A DNA stretch of 62,751 bases from Comamonadaceae bacterium (GTDB taxonomy: Bacteria; Pseudomonadota; Gammaproteobacteria; Burkholderiales; Burkholderiaceae_C). Location: assembly GCA_947450695.1 (NCBI GenBank), contig CANFWV010000013.1:1-62751 (forward strand), written 5' to 3'. Numbering within the stretch: the stretch's first letter is position 1; the number at the start of each line of letters is the position of its first letter. The translations under genes and the position numbers were made by a program. The notes under the pieces were generated by a model. The model was not told where the DNA came from, ran no database searches, and was given only the letters and a program-made list of their open reading frames with translations. Below, in pieces: positions 1 through 9,615 of the stretch.

Positions 1-934
1 AACCATTTTTGAAGATGTGGTACAGCATGCCGAACAAGAAGGGGATGTCGGAGCCGGAACGGATGCGAATGTGGTGATCGGCCTTGGCCGCTGTACGCGT
101 GAAACGCGGGTCTACCACGATCATCTTGCAGCCGGTTTCCTTGGCGTGCAGCATATGCAGCATGCTGACCGGATGCGCTTCAGCGGCGTTGGAGCCGATG
201 TACAGCGCAGCCTTGCTGTTTTGCATGTCGTTGAACGAATTCGTCATGGCGCCATAGCCCCACGTGTTGGCGACGCCGGCCACCGTGGTCGAGTGACAAA
301 TACGCGCCTGGTGGTCGCAGTTGTTGGTGCCCCAAAAACTGACAAACTTGCGCATCAAATACGCTTGCTCGTTGTTGTGTTTCGAGGAGCCGACCCAGTA
401 CACGGAGTCAGGGCCGCTGGTCTTACGCAGCTCGAGCATGCGAGCACTGATTTCATTCAGCGCCACATCCCAGCTGATGCGCTGGTACTTACCGTTGACC
501 AGTTTCATGGGGTAACGCAAGCGAAACTCGCCGTGGCCATGCTCTCGCAGGGCGGCACCCTTGGCGCAGTGGGCACCGAGGTTGATGGGAGAGTCAAAAA
601 CCGGCTCTTGGCGCACCCAGATGCCGTTTTCAACCACCGCGTCAACCGCGCAGCCGACCGAACAGTGCGAGCAAACGGTGCGTTTGACGACCAGTTTGCC
701 GCTGCCATCGCCCACCGCTTCAGAGCCTGCCGCCTTGGCTTTTTTCACCAGTGTGAGTTGAGTGGCGGCCAAGCCGACACCCACACCGAGACCGGAACGG
801 CGCAGAAAAGCGCGACGATCCATCGTCGGCAGCGCGTTGCTCAGGCCGCGTGAAAGGCTTTGCACAAAGCGCGTGGAACCGGCACCGTGAGCGGCACCGC
901 GTTGGACATCATGGTTTTTTTTCGTGAGCAACAT
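1..934 (-). CDS. fdhA: Formate dehydrogenase alpha subunit, molybdopterin type, partial (N-terminal 311 residues)
   Basis: Catalytic subunit of a Mo/W-bis-MGD formate dehydrogenase; the gene runs off the left edge of the window. The chosen ATG at 934 follows GGAG with a 5-nt spacer. A twin-arginine signal (RRAFLR, residues 40-45) precedes a hydrophobic stretch, so the enzyme should be exported folded by Tat and act on the periplasmic side. Cys88, Cys91, Cys95 and Cys123 form the proximal [4Fe-4S] motif (CxxCx3Cx27C). The metal ligand lies in ...QARICHSTT..., where Cys213 (TGT, 296-298) stands where many relatives have selenocysteine. Accessory genes lie upstream on the same strand and modABC nearby supplies molybdate. 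The beta and gamma subunits would lie to the left of the window (inference). Confidence 0.93.
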   Translation of the reverse strand, partial: MLLTKKNHDVQRGAAHGAGSTRFVQSLSRGLSNALPTMDRRAFLRRSGLGVGVGLAATQLTLVKKAKAAGSEAVGDGSGKLVVKRTVCSHCSVGCAVDAVVENGIWVRQEPVFDSPINLGAHCAKGAALREHGHGEFRLRYPMKLVNGKYQRISWDVALNEISARMLELRKTSGPDSVYWVGSSKHNNEQAYLMRKFVSFWGTNNCDHQARICHSTTVAGVANTWGYGAMTNSFNDMQNSKAALYIGSNAAEAHPVSMLHMLHAKETGCKMIVVDPRFTRTAAKADHHIRIRSGSDIPFLFGMLYHIFKNG

Positions 935-996
935 GAGCTCTCCGTGAAAGTTAAAGGGGCTGACCGGGATAGGTCTGGATCGCTTAAAGCTGCGTT

Positions 997-1203
997 TTAA
1001 AGCCGCGTGGTCTTGTAGTAGCGCTTGACGTGTTCAGACAGTGTGTAGCCGCCGCCATTGGCTGGCGCTGGTTTCAGCTCAACCTCTACGGCCTCTGGCA
1101 AGGTCACGCCAGGCATAGCGACGATCGCCGCAGCAGCGGCGCCGGTGGCGGCTGCACCGAAGAAGAACCCCCGACGCGAAGGTTTAGATGGGCTGTCTTG
1201 CAT
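997..1203 (-). CDS. Small Tat-signal protein of formate dehydrogenase cluster
   Basis: A 68-residue protein with a twin-arginine motif (SRRGFFFG) followed by an alanine-rich hydrophobic segment and a short polar C-terminus ending near YYKTTRL. This matches the small Tat-targeted proteins found just upstream of formate dehydrogenase alpha genes. I chose the ATG at 1203 over one at 1224 because GGAG lies 5 nt before it. It sits 62 nt upstream of the fdhA start and is probably cotranscribed. The role is unknown; it may help assembly or export of the complex. Family assignment is fairly sure, function is not. Confidence 0.8.
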   Translation of the reverse strand: MQDSPSKPSRRGFFFGAAATGAAAAAIVAMPGVTLPEAVEVELKPAPANGGGYTLSEHVKRYYKTTRL

Positions 1204-1298
1204 ATTTTCTCCACTCTCAATCAATAGATAGGTATCTCAGTGCATAGGATGCTACGACACAAAATAACCTTTACAGAGTATTAACCCTAGGAAATCAC

Positions 1299-1321
1299 AA
1301 AAAAGTAGCCCGTTCAGCTAC
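1299..1321 (-). terminator. Rho-independent terminator after torD
   Basis: On the minus strand GTAGC and GCTAC (extended by one G-T wobble) form a short stem with a small loop, immediately followed by six T. It lies 68 nt past the torD stop and 96 nt before the small Tat gene, so the accessory genes and the structural fdh genes may be separate transcripts. The stem is short, so termination may be partial. Confidence 0.6.
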
Positions 1322-1388
1322 ATAATGTTATTTAAAATATAAATCGATTTAAAATTTTTTACTATTTTAATAACGAAAATAGAGGTCT

Positions 1389-2006
1389 TCAGGCCAACAT
1401 GTCAAATCCTTGTGATTCAACATTGGTGAATGACTGTGTGAAGCTGGCGAGACTCTTGTAAAAACGCGCTTTCGGCTGCGCGCTGATGGCCTCGCACATG
1501 GTCAGCGCCCAAGGCTGCAAATGTCGCGTGAAGAACTCGCGCTGCCGGGTCAGGTTGGCCACCTCAACGTCTTCACCGGCAATCAGGTAACGCATCACCT
1601 CACAAACGTAGGCGTAGTGGTCTTCCGTCTCAGACATCTCATCACCGCGATCCAAGCCGAGCGCTGCCAAGTCGCCACGCAGGGCCGCCAACGGCTTCTC
1701 GTTCAGAAAGCCGCTCAGGTAATGGGATCCGTACAAATACACGGCCGGTTTGCCAACGCCGCCAAAAAGAGCGTCGTATTCTTCGGCAACTTCTGCTACA
1801 GACATGGTACGGGCGGTCGCGACCACCTCACCCCAACTGGCTTCGAGCAGAGCGCCAGCAGCTGGTGCTTCGGTCACCGCAGCGCGCAGGTTGTCCCACA
1901 GCGCAGGCGTTGAAGGCGCGTAAAAAAGCGCCGCCAGCAGGCCGTAAATCTCAGCGCGGGCAGTTTCTTCGTCAAGCGATGACGGTACGAGGATGGCTGG
2001 TTGCAT
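1389..2006 (-). CDS. TorD/DmsD-family molybdoenzyme chaperone
   Basis: A 205-residue all-helical cytoplasmic chaperone of the TorD family, which binds Tat signal peptides or apo-molybdoenzymes and holds export until the cofactor is inserted. Family features seen: N-terminal RAEIYGLLAALFYAPS, a central EYDALFGG...YLYGSHYLSGF segment and the downstream EDHYAYVCEVMRYL helix. Length is usual for the family. It lies 31 nt after the polyferredoxin gene and upstream of the formate dehydrogenase genes, so FdhA is its likely client. Confidence 0.9.
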   Translation of the reverse strand: MQPAILVPSSLDEETARAEIYGLLAALFYAPSTPALWDNLRAAVTEAPAAGALLEASWGEVVATARTMSVAEVAEEYDALFGGVGKPAVYLYGSHYLSGFLNEKPLAALRGDLAALGLDRGDEMSETEDHYAYVCEVMRYLIAGEDVEVANLTRQREFFTRHLQPWALTMCEAISAQPKARFYKSLASFTQSFTNVESQGFDMLA

Positions 2007-2037
2007 GCGGTTACTTCTTCACTGAACTGAACATCAT

Positions 2038-4176
2038 TTAGCGGATATCGGTGATTTTGATTTCGTTCTCAGCCGAGTAAATGTCGATGACGCGGCAGTC
2101 GCCGCACATCTTCAACCGATCAGCGGCGGCGCCCTGAAACATGGCGTGCCCTGACAGTTTCCCCAACATCGACTCGATGGCTTTGAGCGTACCAAAGGGC
2201 TTGGCGCAGCGAATGCACGCGTAGGGCTGGGTCTCGTTCAGCACCCTTGCCTCTTTGCGCAGCGGCGTCAGCAGCAGGCGCGGCTGCAGGGTGATGGCGT
2301 CTTCTGGGCAGGTGCTGACGCACAGGCCGCACTGCACGCAATTTTTCTCGATGAACTTCAGCTGCGGCAGCTCGGGGTTGTCTTGCAGCGCACTGGCCGG
2401 GCAGGCGCTGACACAGCTCAGGCAGAGCGTGCAGCTGTCTTTGTTGACCGTCAAACTGCCGAACGGCGAGCCCAGTGCGGGCAGCTCAATGGCTTCAGGC
2501 AACGTGGCTGGCGCTTGCGTCATCAAATGGTCGAGCGCCATGTCGAGCGTGCTGCGTTTTTCTTGTGCGACCGCAAATCGCGCGGCAACGGCAGGACCGG
2601 CGGCTTTGGCTTTGCCAATCGCCTGCAAGCTGGCGTCGAGTGCGGCCACGCTGTGGGCCTTCAGTGCACCGGGTGACTGGATCAAATGAAAGTGCACGCC
2701 GCTGTAACCGAGCCCCGTGAGGATGGTTTGCGCGACCTTCATTTGCGCGGCCAAGCCAGTCAAATAGTCGGGCGCTTCTTCGTCCGTTACCAGCACCGCC
2801 ACTTGCCGTGCACCGAGCGCGATGGCGCTCAGCCAGAGGTCGATGCCGACGCTGGCGGTGTGCCACAAGGCCTGCGGGATCATGCTGGCGGGCACACCTT
2901 GGGCTGAGCCCAATTGCGCGGCACGGCCTAAGGCTTCAATGGCTTGCTGGCCGCTGCCTTGGCTGTGAAACAGCAGGCTGGCGTCTTGGCCGCCAGCGCG
3001 GGTGTAGGTGCTCAGCAAGGTTTTCAGGCGAACGCCTTGCTCGCTGGCGCGCGGGTAAGCGTAGGTCAGCGCACCCGTTGGGCAGACCGTGGTGCAAGCA
3101 CCGCAGCCGATGCACAAGTTCGGATTGACCTTGATCTGCTGGCGATTTTTTTCGCTGCTGATCGCGCCTGCTGAGCAGATGTCGACGCAGGCGTTGCAGC
3201 CGACGGTTTCATTGCGGCTGTGGGCGCAGATTTTTTGTTTGTAGGCGAAAAACTTGGGTTTTTCAAACTCACCGACCATGTCGCGCAGCTTCACTACGGT
3301 AGGCAGCAAACCCGGTGTGGCCAAACCCACAAAGCCTGGCAAGGCGAAGTAGCCTTGCGGCGGCGCATGCAGCGTGATCAGCGGCTTGGCGCCGAGGTCC
3401 AGCACCAAGTCAAAAGCTTCAGTCAACGCTTGTGGCGCGCGCGTAAAGTCTATTGCGCCAGCCACTTTGCAGACCGCCACGCAGTCGCGGTGCGAGGTGC
3501 ATTTGTTGCTGTCAACTTGGTAACTCAGGTCAATCGCGCCCTCAGGACAAACGGCCACGCAGGCGTTGCAGCGGGTGCACAGGTCAAGGTCAATCGGGTT
3601 GGTTTTGTGCCAGTTCAGCTCGAAAGCACCGAGCCAGCCCTTGAGCTGCAGAGCCTCGCCGCCGATGACCGGGTACTGGCGTTCTTGTGCCGGTGGCAGT
3701 GCACCATTTTGGGCTGATACACCTTGGGCAAAAATCGTCACGCTCAGCGTGTCAGACAGCATGGCCGCCACTTGCTCGGCTTGATCAACCGGACCGACGA
3801 TCAGCAGGCGACCTGTACTTTTGTAGGTGACGGTGGACACCGGCTCCGCATCCGGCAGGTGCGCAGCTGCCAGCAGGGCCGCAACTTTCGGCATGGCATT
3901 GGCAGCGTCTTTGCTCCAGCCTCCCGTCTCGCGAATGTTCACAAACTTGATGGGCGACACCGCGCCGACAGTCTGCGTGCCGAGTTCGGCAAACAGGCGT
4001 TTTTCTTGCGTGCAAGCGACCACCACGTCGTCACCGGACTGAATGGCTTTTTGAAACGCTCCGGCCTCACGGCGGCACAAGGCCGAATGCAGCGTCAGGT
4101 CTTCATGCAGCACCGCTCCCAGTGTCTGGGCCTTCAGGGGCATGGTCTGGTTGCAGTCGCAAATCAATGTGGGCAT
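2038..4176 (-). CDS. Multi-cluster 4Fe-4S polyferredoxin (formate dehydrogenase accessory protein)
   Basis: A 712-residue cytoplasmic iron-sulfur protein. The ATG at 4176 has AGGAAG just upstream; an open frame extends further 5' but reads as unrelated low-quality sequence. Cysteine groups seen: 200/203/206/210, 226/232/236, 317/327/330/334, 355/358/361/365, 582/585/588/592, 613/616/619/623, plus CxxC pairs at 654/657 and 691/694. An N-terminal region has its own cysteines (6, 8, 34, 55). The region 400-530 lacks cysteines. It is typical of formate dehydrogenase loci with DUF3305/DUF3306 and may pass electrons or serve in cofactor assembly; the exact role is not established. Confidence 0.88.
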   Translation of the reverse strand: MPTLICDCNQTMPLKAQTLGAVLHEDLTLHSALCRREAGAFQKAIQSGDDVVVACTQEKRLFAELGTQTVGAVSPIKFVNIRETGGWSKDAANAMPKVAALLAAAHLPDAEPVSTVTYKSTGRLLIVGPVDQAEQVAAMLSDTLSVTIFAQGVSAQNGALPPAQERQYPVIGGEALQLKGWLGAFELNWHKTNPIDLDLCTRCNACVAVCPEGAIDLSYQVDSNKCTSHRDCVAVCKVAGAIDFTRAPQALTEAFDLVLDLGAKPLITLHAPPQGYFALPGFVGLATPGLLPTVVKLRDMVGEFEKPKFFAYKQKICAHSRNETVGCNACVDICSAGAISSEKNRQQIKVNPNLCIGCGACTTVCPTGALTYAYPRASEQGVRLKTLLSTYTRAGGQDASLLFHSQGSGQQAIEALGRAAQLGSAQGVPASMIPQALWHTASVGIDLWLSAIALGARQVAVLVTDEEAPDYLTGLAAQMKVAQTILTGLGYSGVHFHLIQSPGALKAHSVAALDASLQAIGKAKAAGPAVAARFAVAQEKRSTLDMALDHLMTQAPATLPEAIELPALGSPFGSLTVNKDSCTLCLSCVSACPASALQDNPELPQLKFIEKNCVQCGLCVSTCPEDAITLQPRLLLTPLRKEARVLNETQPYACIRCAKPFGTLKAIESMLGKLSGHAMFQGAAADRLKMCGDCRVIDIYSAENEIKITDIR

Positions 4177-4735
4177 GGTCTTCCTGGGTGTCCTGGGTAG
4201 CGGTATCTGTATCAGGGTTTGGCAAAGTGGCGTTTTTGGCTTCTTGCACATTTTTCGCCTCTTCCTCTTCGTCGTCAAAGAGTTTGAGGAACTTGGCACT
4301 GGCCATCTGCCGCAGCATCGACAGCGGCAGCGGGTCGGGTTTCGAATAGTCGTCGATGTAAATATCCAGCCCATCCATCACGTTGAAGTGCGGATCGGCG
4401 AACAGCTTTTTCATGGCGGCGTTGCGCACACCAGGCTTCACACCTCGGTTCATGAAGGGCTTGAAGTCAGAGTCTTTGGTCAGGTCTTTGACGTCGTCAA
4501 GGGACAGCTGCTTGATAGGTTCGGCAGGCTCTGCAGGTTTGGCATCGAGCGCTGGCTGGGTTGTCGGCTCGGCAGCAACGCCCGCACCGCTTTCAGCGTT
4601 GACTGCGGGCCGTAGCGGCGCTACAGCTGTCGGCACCACTGCAGCCGGTGTCGGCTCGTCCAGCGATTTGCCTTGCAGCGCATCGTTTTTTCGACGCGCC
4701 CAGCGACCCAGAAAACCATCTGCGCCTTCAGCCAT
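4103..4735 (-). CDS. DUF3306 domain-containing protein
   Basis: A 210-residue protein beginning MAEGADGFLGRWARRK, a typical DUF3306 start. A proline/alanine-rich linker follows, then the conserved DFKPFMNRGVKPGVRNAAMKKLFADPHFNVMDGLDIYIDDY core near residues 95-140. The C-terminus is acidic and low-complexity. Its start overlaps the DUF3305 stop by a few bases, and its last 74 bases overlap the polyferredoxin start, so translation is probably coupled. Function is unknown; the family occurs with formate dehydrogenase maturation genes. Confidence 0.85.
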   Translation of the reverse strand: MAEGADGFLGRWARRKNDALQGKSLDEPTPAAVVPTAVAPLRPAVNAESGAGVAAEPTTQPALDAKPAEPAEPIKQLSLDDVKDLTKDSDFKPFMNRGVKPGVRNAAMKKLFADPHFNVMDGLDIYIDDYSKPDPLPLSMLRQMASAKFLKLFDDEEEEAKNVQEAKNATLPNPDTDTATQDTQEDHAHIDLRLQPDHAPEGPDTGSGAA

Positions 4736-5345
4736 GGCTCGGCCCGCGTATTTTTTCGGTACTGACCCGCGCCGGATTCCCAAAACGGTCTTGCAAGGAC
4801 TTGAAACTGTCCGGGCGCTTGCGCCGCTTGAGCTCCAGCACATGATGTTTGTCGACAAAGGCCTGCATCCAGCTCAACACCTCAATGGGCGCTGGTACTT
4901 GCTCGACGGTTTCTTGTGCGTCCAACCAACGGCCGGCGTCGTTATAACTCAGCGTCACCGTCTGCGGCACCGCAATACACTCCTCGCTGATGGCCGGCTC
5001 TTCTTCCATGCGCCAGACCACCCAAAAGCAGGGATGGTCAGTCGTCAGGTTAAGGTGATAGCCCTCGGCGTCGTCGGTGAACAGCTCAACCGTGAAACCT
5101 GGGTGCAGCCAACGCTCTTCTTGGTCGTCTTTGAGCAGCAGGCGCGGCTGCGGCCCAAAACCATCCTCATTGGGAATAATTTCAGACAGGCTCCAGCGCC
5201 AAGGCTGCCATTGGCTGTCAATACGCTCACGCTGCATGACCACCGCCACCTGCGTGAATGGCCGTCGCACAGCCTGGGCCGCGTCAAGCGAGGCGGCTTC
5301 TGGCGAACCAGGGGCCGCAGGGGAATACAAGACAAATCCAGACAT
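4728..5345 (-). CDS. DUF3305 domain-containing protein
   Basis: A 205-residue protein; the start MSGFVLYSP at 5345 was chosen because the frame upstream has no family-like sequence. The core (FTQVAVVMQRERIDSQWQPWRW...) and the conserved hydrophobic-aromatic segment near HPCFWVVWRMEE match DUF3305. It is the first gene of the formate dehydrogenase accessory operon (DUF3305, DUF3306, polyferredoxin, torD). I recognise no catalytic motif; function is unknown. Confidence 0.82.
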   Translation of the reverse strand: MSGFVLYSPAAPGSPEAASLDAAQAVRRPFTQVAVVMQRERIDSQWQPWRWSLSEIIPNEDGFGPQPRLLLKDDQEERWLHPGFTVELFTDDAEGYHLNLTTDHPCFWVVWRMEEEPAISEECIAVPQTVTLSYNDAGRWLDAQETVEQVPAPIEVLSWMQAFVDKHHVLELKRRKRPDSFKSLQDRFGNPARVSTEKIRGPSHG

Positions 5346-5426
5346 GGTGGGCGAGTGTACGGCCGACAGCGCCCACCCATGGTGCATGGGGTCTTGGCGC
5401 TTAGGGTTAATCTCTGCACCTTCACC

Positions 5427-5660
5427 ATGACGCCCTTCACACTCAAACCCCTGAACGCCGGCACTTGCCAGCTGCTGGATGCACACGGCCAGCATGTCGG
5501 CAATTTGAAGCTCATCAACGCACTGTGGAAGTTCAAAGCCATTGGCTACGGCCCGCAAGGAGAAATGATTCCCGGCGGCGGGCCGCTCACCAATCGACAC
5601 AACACGACGTTTGCACGGCTGGATGCTGCGGAGATCGGGGCCGGACTGATGCCATCCTGA
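5427..5660 (+). CDS. Conserved small hypothetical protein, 77 aa
   Basis: A 77-residue ORF starting MTPFTLKPLN and ending GAGLMPS, rich in Gly/Pro and with no membrane segment or signal. It lies alone between the divergent DUF3305 gene and modA. The ribosome binding site is weak. Protein-like composition and position between real genes argue for a true gene; the same frame is open far upstream only as antisense to DUF3305/3306. I do not recognise the family. Confidence 0.55.
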   Translation: MTPFTLKPLNAGTCQLLDAHGQHVGNLKLINALWKFKAIGYGPQGEMIPGGGPLTNRHNTTFARLDAAEIGAGLMPS

Positions 5661-5673
5661 ATCGGATCTGTCG

Positions 5674-5700
5674 GGACGCGTCACTGCGCTCAGTGCGTCC
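5674..5700 (+). other. Hairpin upstream of modA
   Basis: GGACG (5674-5678) pairs with CGTCC (5696-5700) and CACTG (5682-5686) with CAGTG (5691-5695), with a 3-nt bulge and a CGCT loop. It sits 14 nt after the 77-aa gene and 25 nt before modA. No T-run follows, so it could be a weak terminator, an operator or a decayed palindromic repeat. Confidence 0.4.
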
Positions 5701-5713
5701 GAGCGACATTTAG

Positions 5714-7202
<1,489 letters not shown>

Positions 7203-7206
<4 letters not shown>

Positions 7207-8336
7207 GCGCGCCCCTCAACTTATCGTCATTGCCGCGCTGCGCTCGCAATGACGAGGGAGCGTTGCCTAGCCGCCTCCGGCTCAAGCTGCAGAGAGCCGA
7301 CTTTGCTTTGGATGTCGACCTTGAGTTACCAGGCCAAGGCATCACGGTGTTGTTTGGTGTGTCAGGCTCAGGCAAGACCAGCTTGCTGCGCTGCGTGGCC
7401 GGTCTGGAGCGCACCCCGGGCGCGTTGGTGTCGATTGCCGGTGAGACCTGGCAGGACGACGCTGCCGGCGTTTACCGGCCAACCTGGCAACGCTCGCTGG
7501 GTTACGTGTTTCAAGAAGCGAGCTTGTTTGAGCACCTGAATGTGCGAGGCAATTTGCAGTTTGGCTTGAAGCGCGCCAAGGGTGCAGACAGCTCGGCTTT
7601 GAGTGATGCCATCGACTTGCTGGGCATCGTTGCGCTGCTGGAACGCAAAACCAGCCAGTTGTCCGGCGGTGAGCGTCAGCGCGTGGCGATTGCGCGCGCG
7701 CTGGCGACACAGCCCCGCTTGCTGCTGCTGGACGAACCGCTGGCCGCACTCGACCACGCGCGCCGGCAAGACATCCTGCCCTGGCTAGAGCGCCTGCGCG
7801 ACGAGCTGAAAATTCCCATGCTGTACGTCACGCATTCATCTGACGAAGTGGCCCGATTAGCGGACACCTTGGTGGTGCTGGACGAAGGCCAAGTCAAGGC
7901 ATGTGGCCCGGTGGACAAGGTCTTGGTGGGACTCGATATGCCGGTGGTGCTAGGTGACGATGCCGGTGCGCTGCTGTCAGCCCGCATTGAGACACGCGAC
8001 GAGCGCTGGCATCTGGCGCGGCTGGCTTTTAACGGTGGCAGTTTGTGGGTCCGTGACACCGCTCTGCCGCTGGGGCGACCGGTGCGCGTTCGGGTCTTGG
8101 CACGCGATGTCAGCATCGCATTGGACAAACCCAGCCACACCAGCATCCAAAATTTGCTGCCCTGTGTGGTGCAGGCGATCGGTCCGGACGCGCATGCCTC
8201 ACAGACCTTGATCCAGCTCCTGTGTGGTGAGTCGGTTCTGCTGGCGCGAGTCACGTCGCGTGCGGTGTATGAGTTGCAACTGACACCCGGCTTGCAGGTC
8301 TGGGCGCAGGTGAAATCGGTGGCTTTGGTGGAGTAG
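7203..8336 (+). CDS. modC: Molybdate ABC transporter ATP-binding protein
   Basis: A 377-residue cytoplasmic ATPase. Walker [10 protein letters not shown] (52-60), Q-loop [11 protein letters not shown], signature LSGGERQR, Walker [13 protein letters not shown] and switch THSSDE are all present; the C-terminus is a molybdate-binding MOP/TOBE-type domain. The first about 24 residues are longer than usual for ModC because a palindromic repeat (7224-7255) is read through in frame. A TTG at 7263 with GAGG 5 nt upstream would skip the repeat and give the usual N-terminus, so the true start is uncertain. Confidence 0.93.
7224..7255. repeat. REP-like palindrome inside modC 5' end
   Basis: Perfect 10-bp arms TCGTCATTGC (7224-7233) and GCAATGACGA (7246-7255) flank a 12-nt GC-rich loop. 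Such cgtcattgc/gcaatgacg palindromes are scattered as extragenic repeats in many bacterial genomes. Here the element falls just after the 4-nt modB/modC overlap and is translated as ModC residues 8-18. I noticed only this one copy in the window. Confidence 0.6.
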
Positions 8337-8347
8337 GTTTTTAACCA

Positions 8348-9583
8348 CTACGCCAACACCGGCCGCAGCGGTTTCTTCGCCAACATGAAACACACCGACC
8401 CCAGCGCCGCCAAAATCGACAGCACGGTGAACCCTAAGCGGTAGTCGCCGGTCAGGTCGGCCAATACGCCGGCCACCATCGGACCGGCCATTTGCCCCAC
8501 AGCGATGATCGCTGCTGAAATGCCCATGATGGAACCGATGGAACTGCGGCCAAAATAATCGGCACGGATGGCGAGCATGAAGGGGCCGCGCAGACCCCAC
8601 GCAAAGCCATGAAAAATGGCGAAGGCAATCAAACCCTGCATGTGGGTTGAGTAAGTCAGTAGCAGCAAGCCGAGCGCATGCGACAACATGCACAGGGCGG
8701 CAACTTTTCTCTTTTCAAAAAGATCTCCAATCGCGGCGCCCATCAACACGCCGACGAGCTGGCCGAAAGTCATCAACATGATGACCCAGCCGGCCGCTGC
8801 AACCGAGTAACCGAGTCCTTCCTTCATGTGCGTGACCGCATGGACATTGACGGCGGTGACCACCAACAAGGCCAGTCCGTGACCGATCGCCAGCAACCAA
8901 AATGCTTGCGTCCGGAGGGCTTCACGGAGTGAAAAATCTTGTTGTCCGGGAACGTGCACCACAGCCGCACCCGACGCATGTTCGACGGGTCGAACACCGT
9001 CGACATACTCGCCATGAACTTCGGGGCGGCTGCGAATCATTCTTGCAAGCGGCAGACCGACCACTAGGGCCACGAAGCCTGAAACACCCGCCGTGACGCG
9101 CCAGCCCCACTGTTGCATAGACCACGCCATGACCGGCACCATCAGTCCACCCAAAGCCAGACCCATGCCCATCATGGACAGAGCACGGCCGCGGTGTTTC
9201 TCAAACCAGTGAACGATCGCCACTGACAGCGGGAAATAACCGCAGAAACTTGTCCCGATCGACATCAAAATGGCACTGACATAAAAGATGGCCACCGAAT
9301 CCACCTGACTCAGCACGAAAAATCCGACACTGAAAATCACGATGCCCCAGCGAATCAGGGATTGGGGACCTATGCGGTCCATCAACCACCCAAGCATCGG
9401 CCCGTTGATGGCCGACTCCGCGGACTGAAGTGCCGCAGCGCCGGCAAGCGCCGTTTTGCTCCAGCCCATTTCTTCGGACAGCACAGCAATGTACAGGCCG
9501 AAACTCTGCAACAGCAAGGCGCCCAACAAGAACTGGATACCGCACGCCGCACCGACCATCTTCCATCCATAAAAAATTTTCAT
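8348..9583 (-). CDS. MFS transporter, monocarboxylate/oxalate-formate antiporter type
   Basis: A 411-residue inner-membrane carrier with about 12 hydrophobic segments in two halves and a charged central loop (PEVHGEYVDG..., about residues 190-215). The start MKIFYGWKMVGAACGIQFLLG is typical of the monocarboxylate/oxalate-formate branch of the major facilitator superfamily. Likely substrates are organic acids; the exact one cannot be told. It follows apbC by 32 nt on the same strand and converges with modC 11 nt away. Confidence 0.88.
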   Translation of the reverse strand: MKIFYGWKMVGAACGIQFLLGALLLQSFGLYIAVLSEEMGWSKTALAGAAALQSAESAINGPMLGWLMDRIGPQSLIRWGIVIFSVGFFVLSQVDSVAIFYVSAILMSIGTSFCGYFPLSVAIVHWFEKHRGRALSMMGMGLALGGLMVPVMAWSMQQWGWRVTAGVSGFVALVVGLPLARMIRSRPEVHGEYVDGVRPVEHASGAAVVHVPGQQDFSLREALRTQAFWLLAIGHGLALLVVTAVNVHAVTHMKEGLGYSVAAAGWVIMLMTFGQLVGVLMGAAIGDLFEKRKVAALCMLSHALGLLLLTYSTHMQGLIAFAIFHGFAWGLRGPFMLAIRADYFGRSSIGSIMGISAAIIAVGQMAGPMVAGVLADLTGDYRLGFTVLSILAALGSVCFMLAKKPLRPVLA

Positions 9584-9615
9584 GCGGCGACGTGTCGAGC
9601 TACAGCCCGTTTTGT

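Noticed and set aside
296..298. Possible selenocysteine at the FdhA metal ligand
   Set aside because: The codon is TGT, not TGA, so the ligand is cysteine.
17..853. 278-codon plus-strand ORF at the left edge
   Set aside because: It is antisense to the formate dehydrogenase alpha gene, whose reading frame carries Tat, Fe-S and active-site motifs; the plus-strand product has no recognisable domain.
4383..5426. Upstream part of a 425-codon plus-strand frame
   Set aside because: Antisense to DUF3306 and DUF3305; only the last 77 codons (from 5427) look like a gene.
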